NCBI GenBank assembly: GCA_905160935.1
Contig: CAJHZI010000425.1
Location: forward strand, 2,805,001-2,869,000
DNA from: Enchytraeus crypticus
Taxonomy: Eukaryota; Annelida; Clitellata; Enchytraeida; Enchytraeidae
DNA: 64,000 nucleotides
Direction: 5' to 3'
Part shown: in pieces, positions 22,444-34,466 of the stretch
How positions within the stretch are numbered: the first letter of the stretch is position 1
Layout: the number at the start of each line of letters is the position of its first letter
Made by a program: the position numbers and the translations under genes
The notes under the pieces: generated by a model
The model's input: only the letters and a program-made list of their open reading frames with translations
Databases searched by the model: none
Told to the model about the DNA's origin: nothing

Positions 22444-22619
22444 TTAAATAATTATAAAGTGTTTAACTGACAGTTGAATTGTTCTTAGAAAGGAAAAGAG
22501 AAATTTATAGCATGAAGAAATTCAAGGCCGCTCTAAAAGTGACGGCTTGAGACACTAGACTGCTTTACGTTAAGTAAGGTAACAAATTTTGTCACCAAGA
22601 CAATTCCATTTTTGGAACT

Positions 22620-23107
22620 GTTATAGCAAGGCTAGAGCAGTCATATTAAGGCCAAGGCAGCCATACTAAAGGCCATGGCAGTCATATAAAGGCAATAGCC
22701 TCCGTTTCAAGGCAATAAAAAGAAGAGTCATGTAAAAGCATGAGCATTCATATTAATGCAAGAGCATTCAAAGTAATGCAAGAGCATTCAAAGTAATGCA
22801 AGAGCATTCAAAGTAATGCAAGAGCATTCAAAGCAATGCAAGAGCATTCATATTAAGGCTACAGCAGTCATATTAAGGCAAGAGCAGTCATATTAAGGAT
22901 AGAGCAGTCATATTAAGGCAAGAGCAGTCACATTAAGGCTAGAGCAGTCATATTAAGGCTAGAGCAGTCATATTAAGGTTAGAGCTGTCATATTAAGGCT
23001 AGAGCAGTCATATTAAGGCTAGAGCAGTCATATTAAGGCTAGATCAGTCATATTAAGGCTAGAGCATTCATAATAAGGATAGAGCAGTCATATTAAGGCA
23101 AGAGTAA
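22620..23107. repeat. 20-bp minisatellite with two homogenised variants
   Basis: About 24 units. The left block is AAGAGCATTCAAAGTAATGC (22745-22845) and the right block AAGGCTAGAGCAGTCATATT (22855-23105). Both derive from one 20-bp unit. Confidence 0.93.
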
Positions 23108-24447
23108 CAAGACCGTTTAATTCTCAGACTGGAATTGCTGGTCATTGCTGATATCCGTTCAAGAGAAGAACGCCTCAAATATTCAAAAAATATCTTTTCA
23201 TCTCTACTATGATGCAGTGAATGTAAATAAAGATGGATTTGCTCCACGAAGCATTGCACTCTGTAGAATATTTTATCTTGTAAATTAAAAGAGAAAGGAT
23301 AAAGCATATTTCTGAACTTCCTTCTGTCCTAATCAAATAATTTTTTTAAATAAACGAAATAATATACAATTTAAAATTCGTTTAAACATCTTCTTCATAT
23401 AAGGAAATGTTAACTATGTAGTCATAGAAACCAAAGTTTAGAACCAAATTCCTCGTGGAAAGATAAAAATATCAGATACATCAGAACATTACAAGTTTAA
23501 AAAAATTAAGCACAAGCAAATAACCCAAGATATAAACTAAGACTGTATATAAATATCATTCAAATATCGTAGTTACGAAGCATGTATAATTATATTTATA
23601 TTGTCTATATAAGTTGAGACCATAGAGAACATTTTAGTACTTAATTTGTAGGCTATTATAAAATATAGTAGCAACTTTCCAGAAACTTCGCCATTGTTGT
23701 AGTGCTTCCAAAAATCTTAAAGGTAGGAGATAACTTTTACTAAATTTAGATCATCGATTATTCGATTCTAAATTGTGTTAGCCCTATCTGCAGTGGTCGA
23801 CTCTTGCGCAACAGGTTTTCAGTTAAAATGTGCGACAATTCTAAAAATTCTCTTATCAAACACGAGATGTTTAGAGCTTATAAAAGGTGTGATTTAATAG
23901 TCTTCCAGATAGCTAGTTATTAAGTCACCAGTTATATCATTTTAATTGCTCTTTATAAAATTTTACGATGTCGAGCTAATATAGACTGTCGGTTAATTCT
24001 TTGGCTTTCTCGCTTTAAACTGGGACCAACTTTGAAATTAATAATTGGCCAGTTCAGATATTAAATAGCTTAGAGTACTTGAGCACAGTTCACTTATTAC
24101 AACGAAACTGATAACGTCCAGAAGAAATCTAATAATATTATCTCATAACATTTCAGATGATCCTCTAGAATTGTCAATTGATCGGCAAATCGAATTACTA
24201 CGAGATCGATTATATAGACGTTTATATAGCATAAGGTTAACGCTACGTGCAAAACTTCAGATATTATTAAAGTTTCACGTATTAGCAGTTTGACAGCTTA
24301 CAAGTAAATTAAGCCTGCTAACTAAAGTAAAGATTATACTAGCTTTAGATTGGCAATAAAAATTGAATAGCATTATTTTTTTATTAGACTTTTTCAAGAA
24401 AGTAGGAGATATCTTGTAGCACATAAAGTAAAAAGCTGGTGACCAGT

Positions 24448-24504
24448 ATGAACAGAGTGGACAGTGCTGCTTCTGCCAGCTCAAGCAAGGGAGTTACTTT
24501 CGAG
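24448..24504 (+). CDS. CLCN7: CLC exon 1 (candidate start exon)
   Basis: ATG at 24448 gives MNRVDSAASASSSKGVTFE, then the donor GAG|GTACGA in phase 0, which matches exon 2. No upstream in-frame extension was sought by homology because this terminus is not conserved. The exon's last 33 nt and donor are duplicated at 24769-24809. Inference from phase, ATG and donor only. Confidence 0.6.
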
Positions 24505-24509
24505 GTACG

Positions 24510-24965
24510 AAATATCACATAACATTACATATCACGTAACTGCACATAGCTGCACATAAAAACTACATATCACATAACTGAATAGAGCTGCATTTAGAAA
24601 CTACATATCACATATCTGCACATCGATGTACATTGAAACTACATATCACATGACTTAACATAGCTGCACATAGAAACTACATATCACATATCTGCATATA
24701 GCTGCACATAGAACAATATATCACATATCCGCACATAATTGCTTATAGAAACTACATACTGTATGCGTCTGCAAGCTCAAGCAAAGGAGTTACATTCGAG
24801 GTACGAAATTACTTGTCGCATTACTGCACATGGCTACACATAGAAACTATATATCACATATCTGCACATAAATTCACATAGAAACGACATGTCACATATT
24901 TACACATAACTTCACATAACTGCATATCACATATCTGCACATAGCTGTACATAGAAACGACATCA
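24510..24965. repeat. Minisatellite of ACATATCACATA..CTGCACATAGCTGCACATAG units
   Basis: Roughly ten imperfect 35-50-bp units starting just after the exon 1 donor. One higher-order duplication carries a copy of the exon 1 end and donor (24769-24809). Confidence 0.85.
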
Positions 24966-26177
24966 AATATCTAGCACAAGCATGCCAGTTATACTCTTTA
25001 CTTCACTTCAGTCATGGCAGTTAAACACAAATAAAACATAACCAAATTCAGAGTCCAAATTATGGTATGTACATGTATATAATTTGTTATTCAATTGATT
25101 TAAATGCAGTCATTTTATGCAGAGAAGGTGTTAGATTTTAATATCCCGATTTCTTGATGTATATCACAATGATCACAGGAATTGATGTGGCGCTAATGAA
25201 ATATATTTTCCTGGACCCACTCAAACTTTGGTCGCTTTTGTTCGTGTTAATGAGTGAAAATCAAAACGTTAATGTTTAAACCTTATGCATTAGTTGTTTC
25301 CAATTTACTGCAATTTAATTTGTAAATAAAAACTCATCTCAGAAATAAAGTAATGCAAACATAATTAGCATTTGATGCGAAAAGGTAGAGCAGCATTATT
25401 TTATTTATTGATTCCCATTAACAAATCAAGAATAGTAAAGGACAAAGAGAAACAGAAATATTTTTATACATCAGATTTTGCATAAGTTTAGTTTAAAGAA
25501 ATACAGTAAATCGCTGGTATTCAGTTCGTCAGAAACTGAGTTTTCATGCCCCTGGTTTTCAATTTTTGAGCATTTATTTAGTGATTAATGATGAGAGAGA
25601 AAAATGTGACTGCAAATACATGTAGATAGATATACGATGACAATATTACTAACTGTTCTTTCTTCGGGTAACAACAGAATTGCCCTGCCGTAAAATGCAG
25701 GCTTTTTAAGAGACTACTAGATAGAAGTTGAAGAAAGCCAAAATCTACACCGGGAGCCATATTTGCCTAATCTGGATTTGTACTACGTTAGATAACTCTA
25801 GGCTTAACTTTGGTGATGATTTCTACTGGTTTTTCGACCTTTTACTGTTATACAAACATTGAAGAGAATTTTGAGTAAAATATACACCTTGGACCTGCAA
25901 CTTGACAGGACGATAAGGAGGGAGAGAGAGAGAGGTAGGGAGGGGGAATAATATAGGCCTAATTCATTAATATTAGAATTTATAGATACTACATATACAA
26001 GTAGTTCTATACTTGAGATAGAAATAACACTTTAGACTTGCAAAAGGAAAGAAAATGAAAATGAAAAGAGTATCACCCATTTGTAATTAAGAACCTTTTT
26101 CGAATCATTACGATATACATGTATATATATATATATATATACATTTTGACCTTTCTGAATTCTGATTCTGAAAGCTG

Positions 26178-26430
26178 AGTCCGGGTTGTTTGAAGAATAG
26201 ACCAACCGGTAACAGCACATGTCGTAGAAGGCGACTAAAACACTAAGATAGGCCTACAGACCAACGTCAGAAAAGGCATTCGGTTGGTGAGGCTCCAGAA
26301 ATTGGCACATAATTTACTCAAAAATGGAAGAGATTTTGATATGGTATGGGAGAAAGAGGAATGGAGAAGGTCCATTCGTATCGCGACCCTAGTTAAGCTG
26401 GGATGAAGGGGATGAAGAAGAAGAAGATTA
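26178..26430 (+). mobile_element. SINE-like element with RTE 3' tail
   Basis: GTTTGAAGAATAGACCAACC, TGTCGTAGAAGGCGACTAAA, ACCAACGTCAGAAAAGGCAT, TCCATTCGTATCGCGACCCT, AGTTAAGCTGGGATGAAGG, then an (GAA)n-like tail in place of (GAT)n. Same family as 15118-15356. Confidence 0.78.
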
Positions 26431-26451
26431 ATTAATATAATACGATGCAGC

Positions 26452-26565
26452 AGCAGTTAAAGTTCTGCTGTCGTCAATGACAACATCGTCATTTCGGAAC
26501 AAAATCCAAGCCGACAAGCAAAATTACAAAAAAGGTTAAAAAATGTTACAAATCCAATATTCATA
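26452..26565 (-). mobile_element. L2-like LINE 3' UTR, antisense, diverged
   Basis: CTGCTGTCGTCAATGACAAC, GGAACAAAATCCAAGCCGAC and CAAATCCAATATTCATAGA. Confidence 0.7.
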
Positions 26566-27474
26566 GAACCAGTTAAATGGAAGTGAGTTTGTATATGGGT
26601 TAAGGAGATCCTTGCTCAAAATTTCGCACTCTTTGAACGCGCAATTTTTGTTGGTATTTGTTGGATAGTAGAAAATGAATTCACCAAAAAAACCTCTAAT
26701 CATTGCATTTCGCTTCCATGAAAATTGATACAGTCTTCACTTAAAGAAGGAAACGTTATAACTGTAGCCTTTTATTTACATATCGTTTGAAAATAAAGAT
26801 AATGTAGGCTAAAACTAATTAAATTAAGCAAGTATGTGTGTAAATGTGTATTATGCTGAATTTTAAGGAATTTTTGATAACCTTACGGTGCGTTTGATTA
26901 TTCCATTTGTTAATATTACATGTATGTTCAATAATAACTAATGCCTTGCTATATCATACCTATAAATATACAGTGACAATTCCCTGATAAAGATCGATAT
27001 AAGAAATTAATTTATACCAAAGGTTGGGTCATTACCAAATTACCAATAAATTATTGACATGACATATCGGCATTGAATATTGATAACGGCATTGGGTCAC
27101 TATATATACCATTTATATGTCAATACTAACAATAGTAAGCTGAGCTAAATGCAGGTAATTAATTGATTCAAAATGACATTAGCAGTTTTAATCTTTAGTG
27201 CATTATATAGATCTCCTACACAAAAGATAAACAAATATTTCTTGAAATCGGATTATCTTATCATGAATGCCATACTAGTAAAATTGGGGCAATGAAAAGT
27301 TATAAATGAGCAAGTTTTGATTTGTTGATCTGGATCAAAGATTTGGAAACCGTGCTGGGCTAATCGAGAAAAACTAATCTATTAACTCTAAATCTGTTCT
27401 GTTCCAGATAATCGACAAAAATTGTAGTTGAGAAGTGTTGCAATATGTAGCCCTAGTAGTTAATCTGATTTCTG

Positions 27475-27477
<3 letters not shown>

Positions 27478-27519
<42 letters not shown>

Positions 27520-27640
27520 TATTTGACCGCGGATCAGTATGTGCGGGGTTCAAATCCTGGGCTCACGAGTCACGGACATAGCTTTCGAGTGAGAAAACTG
27601 ACTTTACGCCGTAACATTAGCTTTACCAGCTTTACATGCT
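27478..27640 (+). mobile_element. SINE family A, 5'-truncated, directly after (AT)n
   Basis: (AT)n at 27478-27518 runs straight into GATATTTGACCGCGGATCAG, GGGGTTCAAATCCTGGGC and ATTAGCTTTACCAGC. The tRNA-like head is missing. Confidence 0.85.
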
Positions 27641-27789
27641 GGGAACCATGTTACTCACCTTCTGACATATACCTTATAGCTGCAGAATTGTGTTATGTAT
27701 AATGCTATATTATATGCGTGAATATAAGCCTATATATATATGCCTATATATAGGTACATGTATATATACGTGTATGTATGTATATACAT

Positions 27790-27800
27790 TATATAGAATG

Positions 27801-27865
<65 letters not shown>

Positions 27866-27882
27866 ATGTGTGTGTGTATGTA
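27790..27882. repeat. (AT)n-(TG)n compound microsatellite
   Basis: Simple repeat; both small ORFs over it are artefacts. Confidence 0.95.
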
Positions 27883-28068
27883 TATAACACGTTCATATAC
27901 ACAATTACCTCCGTACAATGCATGTTCTAACAAGCATTCATATTACATATTACATTCCGTATCACAGCAGTAAACCAGATTTTCGGATTTTAAGTTCTCA
28001 CATCTTCACTTTCAATTTTAAAAATATTCTTGGCTATAAAAGTAACTATAGTGTTTTCTTTTGTGTAG

Positions 28069-28227
28069 GATGATGTGAAATTAGAATCGAATGGGACCTG
28101 TCCCAACAATAACGAAGTTTTTGAAGACGAGGAAGCGGATAAAAAAAGCAAAGAAGAAGAAGCAGAAGAGGAAGAAGAACGACGTCATAGTCTTTCCATC
28201 TTAAAAAACAATGGCGTGCCCAGTGGG
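28069..28227 (+). CDS. CLCN7: CLC exon 2 (acidic cytosolic N-terminus)
   Basis: Acceptor TTTTGTGTAG, phase 0 in and out (AGTGGG|GTACAA). Encodes a highly acidic stretch (DDVKLES, FEDEEADKKSKEEE, EEEEERRHSLS). Cytosolic N-tails of ClC-6/7 proteins often carry sorting signals; no LL-type motif is obvious here. Confidence 0.78.
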
Positions 28228-28856
28228 GTACAATTCAATCATTAAATATTTTACTAAAAATATTATTTTAAATAAATTCTGATCACATCTTAAGTATCCA
28301 TTTTCAGTTTTCAATTTATATGCTACATTATTAGCATTTAGAATGTATAAAGTTAATATGTCAAGTTGCTATTGGAATAAAATTTAATTCTCTGATAAAT
28401 CAGAAATGTAAAATAAAAATTATAAATTTCTCTTATTTTACTTCTAATTTCGATCATTTATTTATAAAGATTGTAGAGAGCATTGGTTAATCAAGTACAT
28501 GTAGGTCTAATCTTGTCTTTCACTTTCCGATCTGTCGAACAGCAGAATAACAAATCAAGCAGTCAAACAAGTCTAACGCATAATTTGTCCACAGATAACT
28601 GAAACATATGCTACGGATAGTGTGATTGGCCTCACTGGTCATATAGAAAGCACTTTATGTTCTACTCGCAGTTCAATCGTAAAATTCTAGTAAAATCTTT
28701 GACACTACATGTAAATTTATTCAAGAGTTGAATACTTCTGCGTATTAAATAGTACATATTATATATTACACATTACATATACAAATTACCTACATGTATT
28801 ACGTATTACGTATTGCATATTACGTGTTACGCATAACATATTACTTTTAAAAATAA

Positions 28857-29189
28857 CATATAACATATAACATATAACATATAACATATAACATATAACA
28901 TATAACATATAACATATAACATATAACATATAACATATAACATATAACATATAACATATAACATATAACATATAACATATAACATATAACATATAACATA
29001 TAACATATAACATATAACATATAACATATAACATATAACATATAACATATAACATATAACATATAACATATAACATATAACATATAACATATAACATATA
29101 ACATATAACATATAACATATAACATATAACATATAACATATAACATATAACATATAACATATAACATATAACATATAACATATAACATA
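28857..29189. repeat. (AACATAT)n 7-bp satellite-like array
   Basis: About 47 near-perfect copies. Three minus-strand ORFs (CYMLYVI repeats) come from 7x3=21 periodicity and are not genes. Confidence 0.97.
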
Positions 29190-29195
29190 TATAAC

Positions 29196-29733
29196 ATACA
29201 TATTACATATAACATATTACACATACATATTACATATTACATATTACATATTACATATTACATATTACATATTACATATTACATATTACATATTACATAT
29301 TACATATTACATATTACATATTACATATTACATATTACATATTACATATTACATATTACATATTACATATTACATATTACATATTACATATTATTACATA
29401 TTACATATTACATATTACATATTACATATTACATATTACATATTACATATTACATATTACATATTACATATTACATATTACATATTACATATTACATATT
29501 ACATATTACATATTACATATTACATATTACATATTACATATTACATATTACATATTACATATTACCTATTACATATTACATATTACATATTACATATTAC
29601 ATATTACATATTACATATTACATATTACATATTACATATTACATATTACATATTACATATTACATATTACATATTACATATTACATATTACATATTACAT
29701 ATTACATATTACATATTACATATTACATATTAC
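29196..29733. repeat. (TATTACA)n 7-bp array
   Basis: About 75 copies adjoining the previous array through a short junction (TATATAACATACATATTACA). The array ends about 31 bp before the acceptor of exon 3. Confidence 0.97.
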
Positions 29734-29764
29734 ACCTGTACTTCTCTATGTGCAATTTCTGTAG

Positions 29765-29887
29765 ACGGACAGCCTGGGTCGCAGGTATAGCACACTTCCC
29801 ACAGAGTATCGCGTTCACATCAGTAGCGACCGGCGAGAGAGTGAACTGAGCGACAAACCACGAAAAAGATTGCTAACTAGATTTAAC
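29765..29887 (+). CDS. CLCN7: CLC exon 3 (cytosolic N-terminus)
   Basis: TTTCTGTAG|ACG to TTTAAC|GTAAGT, phase 0. Encodes TDSLGRRYSTLPTEYRVHIS, then a basic RKRLLTRFN. YSTL and TRKRLL-like segments could be tyrosine or dileucine sorting signals; that is inference. Confidence 0.82.
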
Positions 29888-30115
29888 GTAAGTTGACGAT
29901 CATAGACATATAATACTTGTAAATGATTTAGTGCCTAAATTTAATTTAAGAATAGTTCATTTAAAATAATTTAGTTTAGTAAAATATTTAATTATTATTA
30001 CTATTTATTTATTATTAATTGTTTTAGTTAAATTAATTTAAGAGTAGTTCCTTAGTCTCCAAATACAGACGCAAACTCAAACACACACAAAAATCACAAA
30101 TACAAACACATATGT

Positions 30116-30131
30116 ATATATATATATATGT

Positions 30132-30162
<31 letters not shown>

Positions 30163-30170
30163 TAAATACA

Positions 30171-30244
<74 letters not shown>

Positions 30245-30310
30245 TATAGAGTTTGTACATACAAACTCTATAAACTATATATATAATAATATATATATAT
30301 ATATAGTTTA
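30116..30310. repeat. (AT)n flanking a near-perfect palindrome
   Basis: (AT)n to 30240, then arms TTTATAGAGTTTGTA / TACAAACTCTATAAA around a CA centre at 30258-30259. The palindromic arms continue into the AT tracts. A third partial arm follows at 30306. Confidence 0.9.
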
Positions 30311-30319
30311 TAGTTTCTC

Positions 30320-31277
30320 AATTTGTAAGTATGTTAGTCAATGGTCAACAAATGTAATAGTTTACTGGCCTATTTTCTATTTAAGTAAATATATGCAAAC
30401 ACACATAGGCCTACATGTACACATACTTCCTCTTTTGACAAGGCTTAACAATTTATGGCTCAGTGTGATGCTTGACCTATCAATGAATTGATCTCATAAA
30501 GTGCATCCAAATTCTGATCTGAAGTTTTGCTGTTAGGAATTTTATGCTGCTAAAAGTAGTTAAACGCTGAATATCTGTAAATGTATTATGGGCGTTATGA
30601 CTATGAACTCTATAGCTACCTATTATAGGTTCTTCATTCATTCAATAAAGAAATTAAGATTTAGAGTCTAATTTCTAATCTGATGCTGTGTCAACCTTAA
30701 TCCTTCAAAGTATTAATAACTAATTTTTAAGTAACACTCTCGAATACATTTTTAAAAAGTTAAAGGTTCTAGTCTGAGCAAAAGATGACATGAGTTTTAA
30801 ATCCACTCTAATTGCACAACTAATCGAATTTATAAACAAACTCAATTTTTAATTGTGTTTCGAAAAAATAGCAAGAGCAAGTTACAGAAAATTTTCTTTC
30901 TATCAGTAGTCTCGTCCGTGACAAACTCTATCATTCCTTTCCTTCAACTGAATTACGAATATTTTACAATAAAATCTCAAATAGACATTGTAGCTTTAAC
31001 ATCATAGATCTCCAGGATGAAGACCGTAATTTGTAAGCGTAGCAAACTTGTTGGAGTCTTTGACGCAGAATGCTACCAAGAAATACCAATCTAGACATTA
31101 GTAGCATTATAAGCTGCTTTCGCGTAGTTTACTTTATTTAATTATTAAGAAACCATGTATTCGCTACAATTATTCACTATTAATTTTTACATTAATTTAT
31201 ACCAATTCTTCTATAATAATTATATGACATATTGAACGACAATATTTCAAATAGACTAAATTTATACATTTATGCAG
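30320..31277 (+). other. CLC intron 3, remainder
   Basis: AT-rich; nothing recognised apart from one TAGGCCTA at 30406. Confidence 0.5.
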
Positions 31278-31343
31278 AGCTTTGACTATGGAAATTCTGA
31301 ATCGCTCCGGTTCCTTCAGATGCAGCAAGCACAAAATCCTCAG
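31278..31343 (+). CDS. CLCN7: CLC exon 4 (pre-membrane segment)
   Basis: TTTATGCAG|AGC to CCTCAG|GTATGC, phase 0. Encodes SFDYGNSESLRFLQMQQAQN, matching the SLDYDNSEN-type block found just before the first membrane helix of ClC-6/7 proteins. That block is a subfamily marker. Confidence 0.9.
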
Positions 31344-32229
31344 GTATGCATGAATTTAAAAGTTGTTTAATAGGCCTATCATCATATATTGAAAGTTATT
31401 TTTGTTGTTCGATATTTTGTATTACTGCAGCAGGAATAAATTAAGTTCTTTGACGGAACGAATCCGCTTTAACACGGTATGTTGCCCATCATAAGTTCAA
31501 TGCACATTTTCCTACATATAGTTAGCTTTTAGTGATGTCGCAATTAGTTATGAAAAAGTAAATTCTATAGCAAACTACATGCCTTTATCAAATTATGCGT
31601 AAACATTGTAAATTGAAACTTTACGTTTCAAATGTGATATTCTATCATTTTCTAATCTCTCTCTTGGTAAATCCTTATGACAAGGGCAGTAGATGATGGT
31701 CTATTCGGCAAAGGTTCGAATATATCGCGGGCATCTGAACTCCAATGAAGTAATTTTAGTTACATTTTCCTTTATATGATGAATATACTTGCTTTCTCTT
31801 ATACTATCTTCATGTACTGTATGTGTGTTTTGTTCAACTGAATGCAAATATTGAGCAGCACTTTCTAAGTAAAAATCCTGAAATATTTTGTGCCATGAAT
31901 AAATATGTAAAGATTAACATAACCCAAATAGAGGTCGAATTAAATAATGAACTCTGTTATCTGTATTATTATTATTGTTCGATAAATCAAATACTTCTCT
32001 ACTAATCAGTGTTAGCTGATACTATAGCAAAGTGGACCAGTTATCAGGCACAAAATTAGCGTAAATCTTTTGATATAAGATACACCTTAGACTAATCGAT
32101 AAAGATTTTACGTATTTTAATCTGCTCATAAGACCCTAGTTAAACCGGGATTCAAGGGAGGATGATGATGATGATGAATTTGTTCATAAGATATTGATAG
32201 TAATTCTTGGTCTATATTTGATGTTTCAG
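31344..32229 (+). other. CLC intron 4
   Basis: Mostly featureless. A 3' end of the (GAT)n-tailed LINE (CCTAGTTAAACCGGGATTCA, 32135-32177, sense) lies about 52 bp before exon 5. Confidence 0.75.
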
Positions 32230-32393
32230 AATCTTCAACGTGTATCAATCATCCGTTGGTTGATGAGTTTTCTCATTGGAGTTTACGTTGCAATCATCGC
32301 TATATCGGTGACCCTATGTAACAAATACCTCACTCGAGCCAAACTCACTGCTGTCTATAAACGTATCCTTTACATGCGTGAAATTAAGTTTAA
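32230..32393 (+). CDS. CLCN7: CLC exon 5 (first membrane helix)
   Basis: Acceptor GATGTTTCAG. Encodes NLQRVSIIRWLMSFLIGVYV, AIIAISVTLCNKYL and TRAKLTAVYKR, corresponding to helix B and the following loop of CLC proteins. The 3' end is uncertain. A donor at 32394 (AA|GTTGTA, phase 2) fits the next exon's phase; AA|GTTTAA at 32388 has the same phase; AAAC|GTATCC at 32363 does not fit. Confidence 0.85.
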
Positions 32394-32461
32394 GTTGTAG
32401 TAAAATCTGTATTGCAGATATATCTAACGTCTCTATAAAATGTACCTCTACATGATAGGAT

Positions 32462-32665
32462 ACCCTTGTTGTTTTCGGGTTGCTGAAGAATAGACCTACC
32501 GTCAACTGCACGTGTCGCATAAGGCGACACAACACTAAGAACTGAACGAACGTCAGAAAGGACATTCGGTTGGTAAGTGCCTAAGCTCTAGAAATTGCTA
32601 ACATTTTCTTAAAATAATGGAAAATTTTATGGTGAAGAGCTATGCGTATTCCCCGATACTGATGA
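32462..32665 (+). mobile_element. SINE-like element with RTE tail (diverged)
   Basis: GGGTTGCTGAAGAATAGACC, TGCACGTGTCGCATAAGGCG, GAACGTCAGAAAGGACATTC and GCGTATTCCCCGATACTGAT, in CLC intron 5. Confidence 0.75.
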
Positions 32666-32669
32666 TAAT

Positions 32670-32677
32670 AATCTATA

Positions 32678-32723
<46 letters not shown>

Positions 32724-33960
32724 AGGGATGATATCATATACTTTATGCGAGTGATTTTTAATGTAATAATTGTACCTATATAGCTATGATGTGCTCAGAC
32801 AGATTTAGAGTAATTAAATCATATTGGGATAAGTGAGTATGTCTAAGAAATGTCAAATATGATGATTGATAACTGGTCCATAATGCTTATTCTAATGAAC
32901 ACCCGGCTAACATCTGATCTATAAATACAATAATTTTCCACGAATTGTCTATTAATACCGTTAGAATCTATATTAGTATAAAGGGATGTTGAATTAATTA
33001 AGCATCTATAAATTACAACATAAACTATATTTATCCTTTCAGTCTATAATAAGAATCATACATTCCAATTCAGATGCCTAAAATATTCAATATTTATGAT
33101 AGCACTCGAGTTTATTGATGTGAAGTAGATCTATGTCTCACTGCGGCATGACTTGATTACATGTAATAGATAATTAATTGCAATATGCTGTCATAGCGGA
33201 ACAGTCCTTATAATAAATAATAAGTAACACTTTTACAATCAATCAAAATGAGATATTTCACGCCAAAAGGAATCCAATTGAATTTTAAAACCCGATGTTT
33301 AGTATGCTTAAAAGTAAGCATCCTATAGCTTTCTGGCCCAGTATATTGTTATTATACTATTTACTATCATATTATCACAGATATTTTTACAATTGCGACC
33401 AATGCTCTTTCTCGATGACTAATTATAATTTTTGAGGTAGAATTACTAAGAATGCAATGTTTGCTCTAATGAGCTATCTACTTTGATTTATGAATCCCCT
33501 TAATCTCTAAAGATAAATAAATTGATAAGTACACATAATAATATACCTAGATCAATAGGCCAATAATGCTCATAGAGGTTAAGCAAGATCACGTAACCTC
33601 TTCACTAAAAGACTAATGAGGGTTTGCAATTAGGTTTTAATTTTATTCTTGTTGTTATCACTTGAGTGCCCAGAGTAAATATCAGAATTCATAGGGCTGC
33701 AATCACACTTCCTTGCATACATTTATATTCATTTTTGCAGAATATTTAATCATAAGCTAGATTTTCGTTAGTTCCTAAATGTTGCTTGCAAGTGGGCTAA
33801 GCCAAGAAAAAGCCAACTAAAAATTAAACTCTCATTACATTTCATTACTTGCCTGCCCTTGAAGCGGGCAACACATTCATGTACTTGACAGAAGATAGAC
33901 CCTACTATTTCTTAAATGCAAATTCTCAAAAGTCTTGCAATCATTGATTGAGACTTCCTT
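32670..33960 (+). other. CLC intron 5, middle
   Basis: (AT)n at 32683-32720; otherwise AT-rich sequence with nothing identified. Confidence 0.5.
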
Positions 33961-33961
33961 T

Positions 33962-34018
33962 CATCATCATCATCTTCTTCTTCCCTTAAATTCCAGTTTA
34001 ACCAGGATCGGGACTTTC
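33962..34018 (-). mobile_element. BovB/RTE-like LINE 3' end, antisense
   Basis: (ATC)n, CCCTTAAATTCCAGTTTAAC and CAGGATCGGGAC. Confidence 0.8.
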
Positions 34019-34044
34019 TATAAATCCATTAATTTAGAAATATA

Positions 34045-34155
34045 ATAAATATTCACTCATATATGGACATGAAGAGGAAAGCGCAGGGCAGAGAAGAGTG
34101 GAGGCGTTATATAACATGGACCTACCAGTAGGCAGTGCACTAAGAGAGAGAACAA
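34045..34155 (+). mobile_element. RTE-like LINE 3' end, (GA)n family
   Basis: TATGGACATGAAGAGGAAAG, GAGTGGAGGCGTTATATAAC, ACCTACCAGTAGGCAGTGCA, CTAAGAGAGAG. It keeps coding-like codons (VDMKRKA type). Confidence 0.82.
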
Positions 34156-34164
34156 CTATGCTTG

Positions 34165-34375
34165 TTGATACCGTTGTCCGGTTCCTCGCCATAAGGCAAT
34201 GTCAGGGACATCTCTGGCTGACTCTGCACAAACAGGCGCCAAAGCATCACACGATGACGACTGAGTACACAAAGACCACAAGAGAAAGCGAGATCTAACA
34301 GTGCAAGTCCAAGATCCAAGGCAAGTTGGTCAAAATTTAGACCTATGGTGGAAAGAGATGGGTTTAAAAAATAAA
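34165..34375 (-). mobile_element. Dispersed repeat, TTAACGTCCGGTTCC family, antisense
   Basis: CCGGTTCCTCGCCATAAGGC, AATGTCAGGGACATCTCTGG, AAACAGGCGCCAAAGCATCA and GATCCAAGGCAAG. Matches 45830-46000 (opposite strand) over its whole length and 36243-36305 partly. Class unknown, probably a LINE or SINE 3' end. Confidence 0.75.
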
Positions 34376-34466
34376 TAAATAAAAGAAACAAAATCACAAC
34401 TATAGTCAAAATTAAAAAAATAAAAGAAATAAAGCCATAGCTATAGAATCGTTCTTTAACGGAAAG

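Larger units (their letters stand above)
19956..24447. other. Intergenic between Wnt4 and the CLC gene
   Basis: Holds (AT)n tracts (20257-20320, 20835-20866), an antisense (GAT)n-tailed LINE end (20942-20998), an L2 UTR (21848-21995), a 33-bp minisatellite (22250-22440) and a 20-bp minisatellite (22625-23105). About 23110-24440 is AT-rich with nothing I can identify; it is the likely promoter region of the CLC gene. Confidence 0.6.
25000..28060 (+). other. CLC intron 1, remainder
   Basis: Holds a (GAT/AAG)-tailed SINE-like element (26180-26430), an antisense L2 UTR (26452-26560), (AT)n tracts and a SINE A. About 25000-25920 and 26600-27470 show nothing identifiable. Confidence 0.6.

Noticed and set aside
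22740-23105. CRISPR-like array of regular repeats
   Set aside because: Units are contiguous with no unique spacers, and the sequence is clearly animal nuclear DNA.
28786-29224. Three overlapping 124-131-aa minus-strand ORFs
   Set aside because: Pure (AACATAT)n translation; 7-bp units give a 21-bp period open in all three frames.
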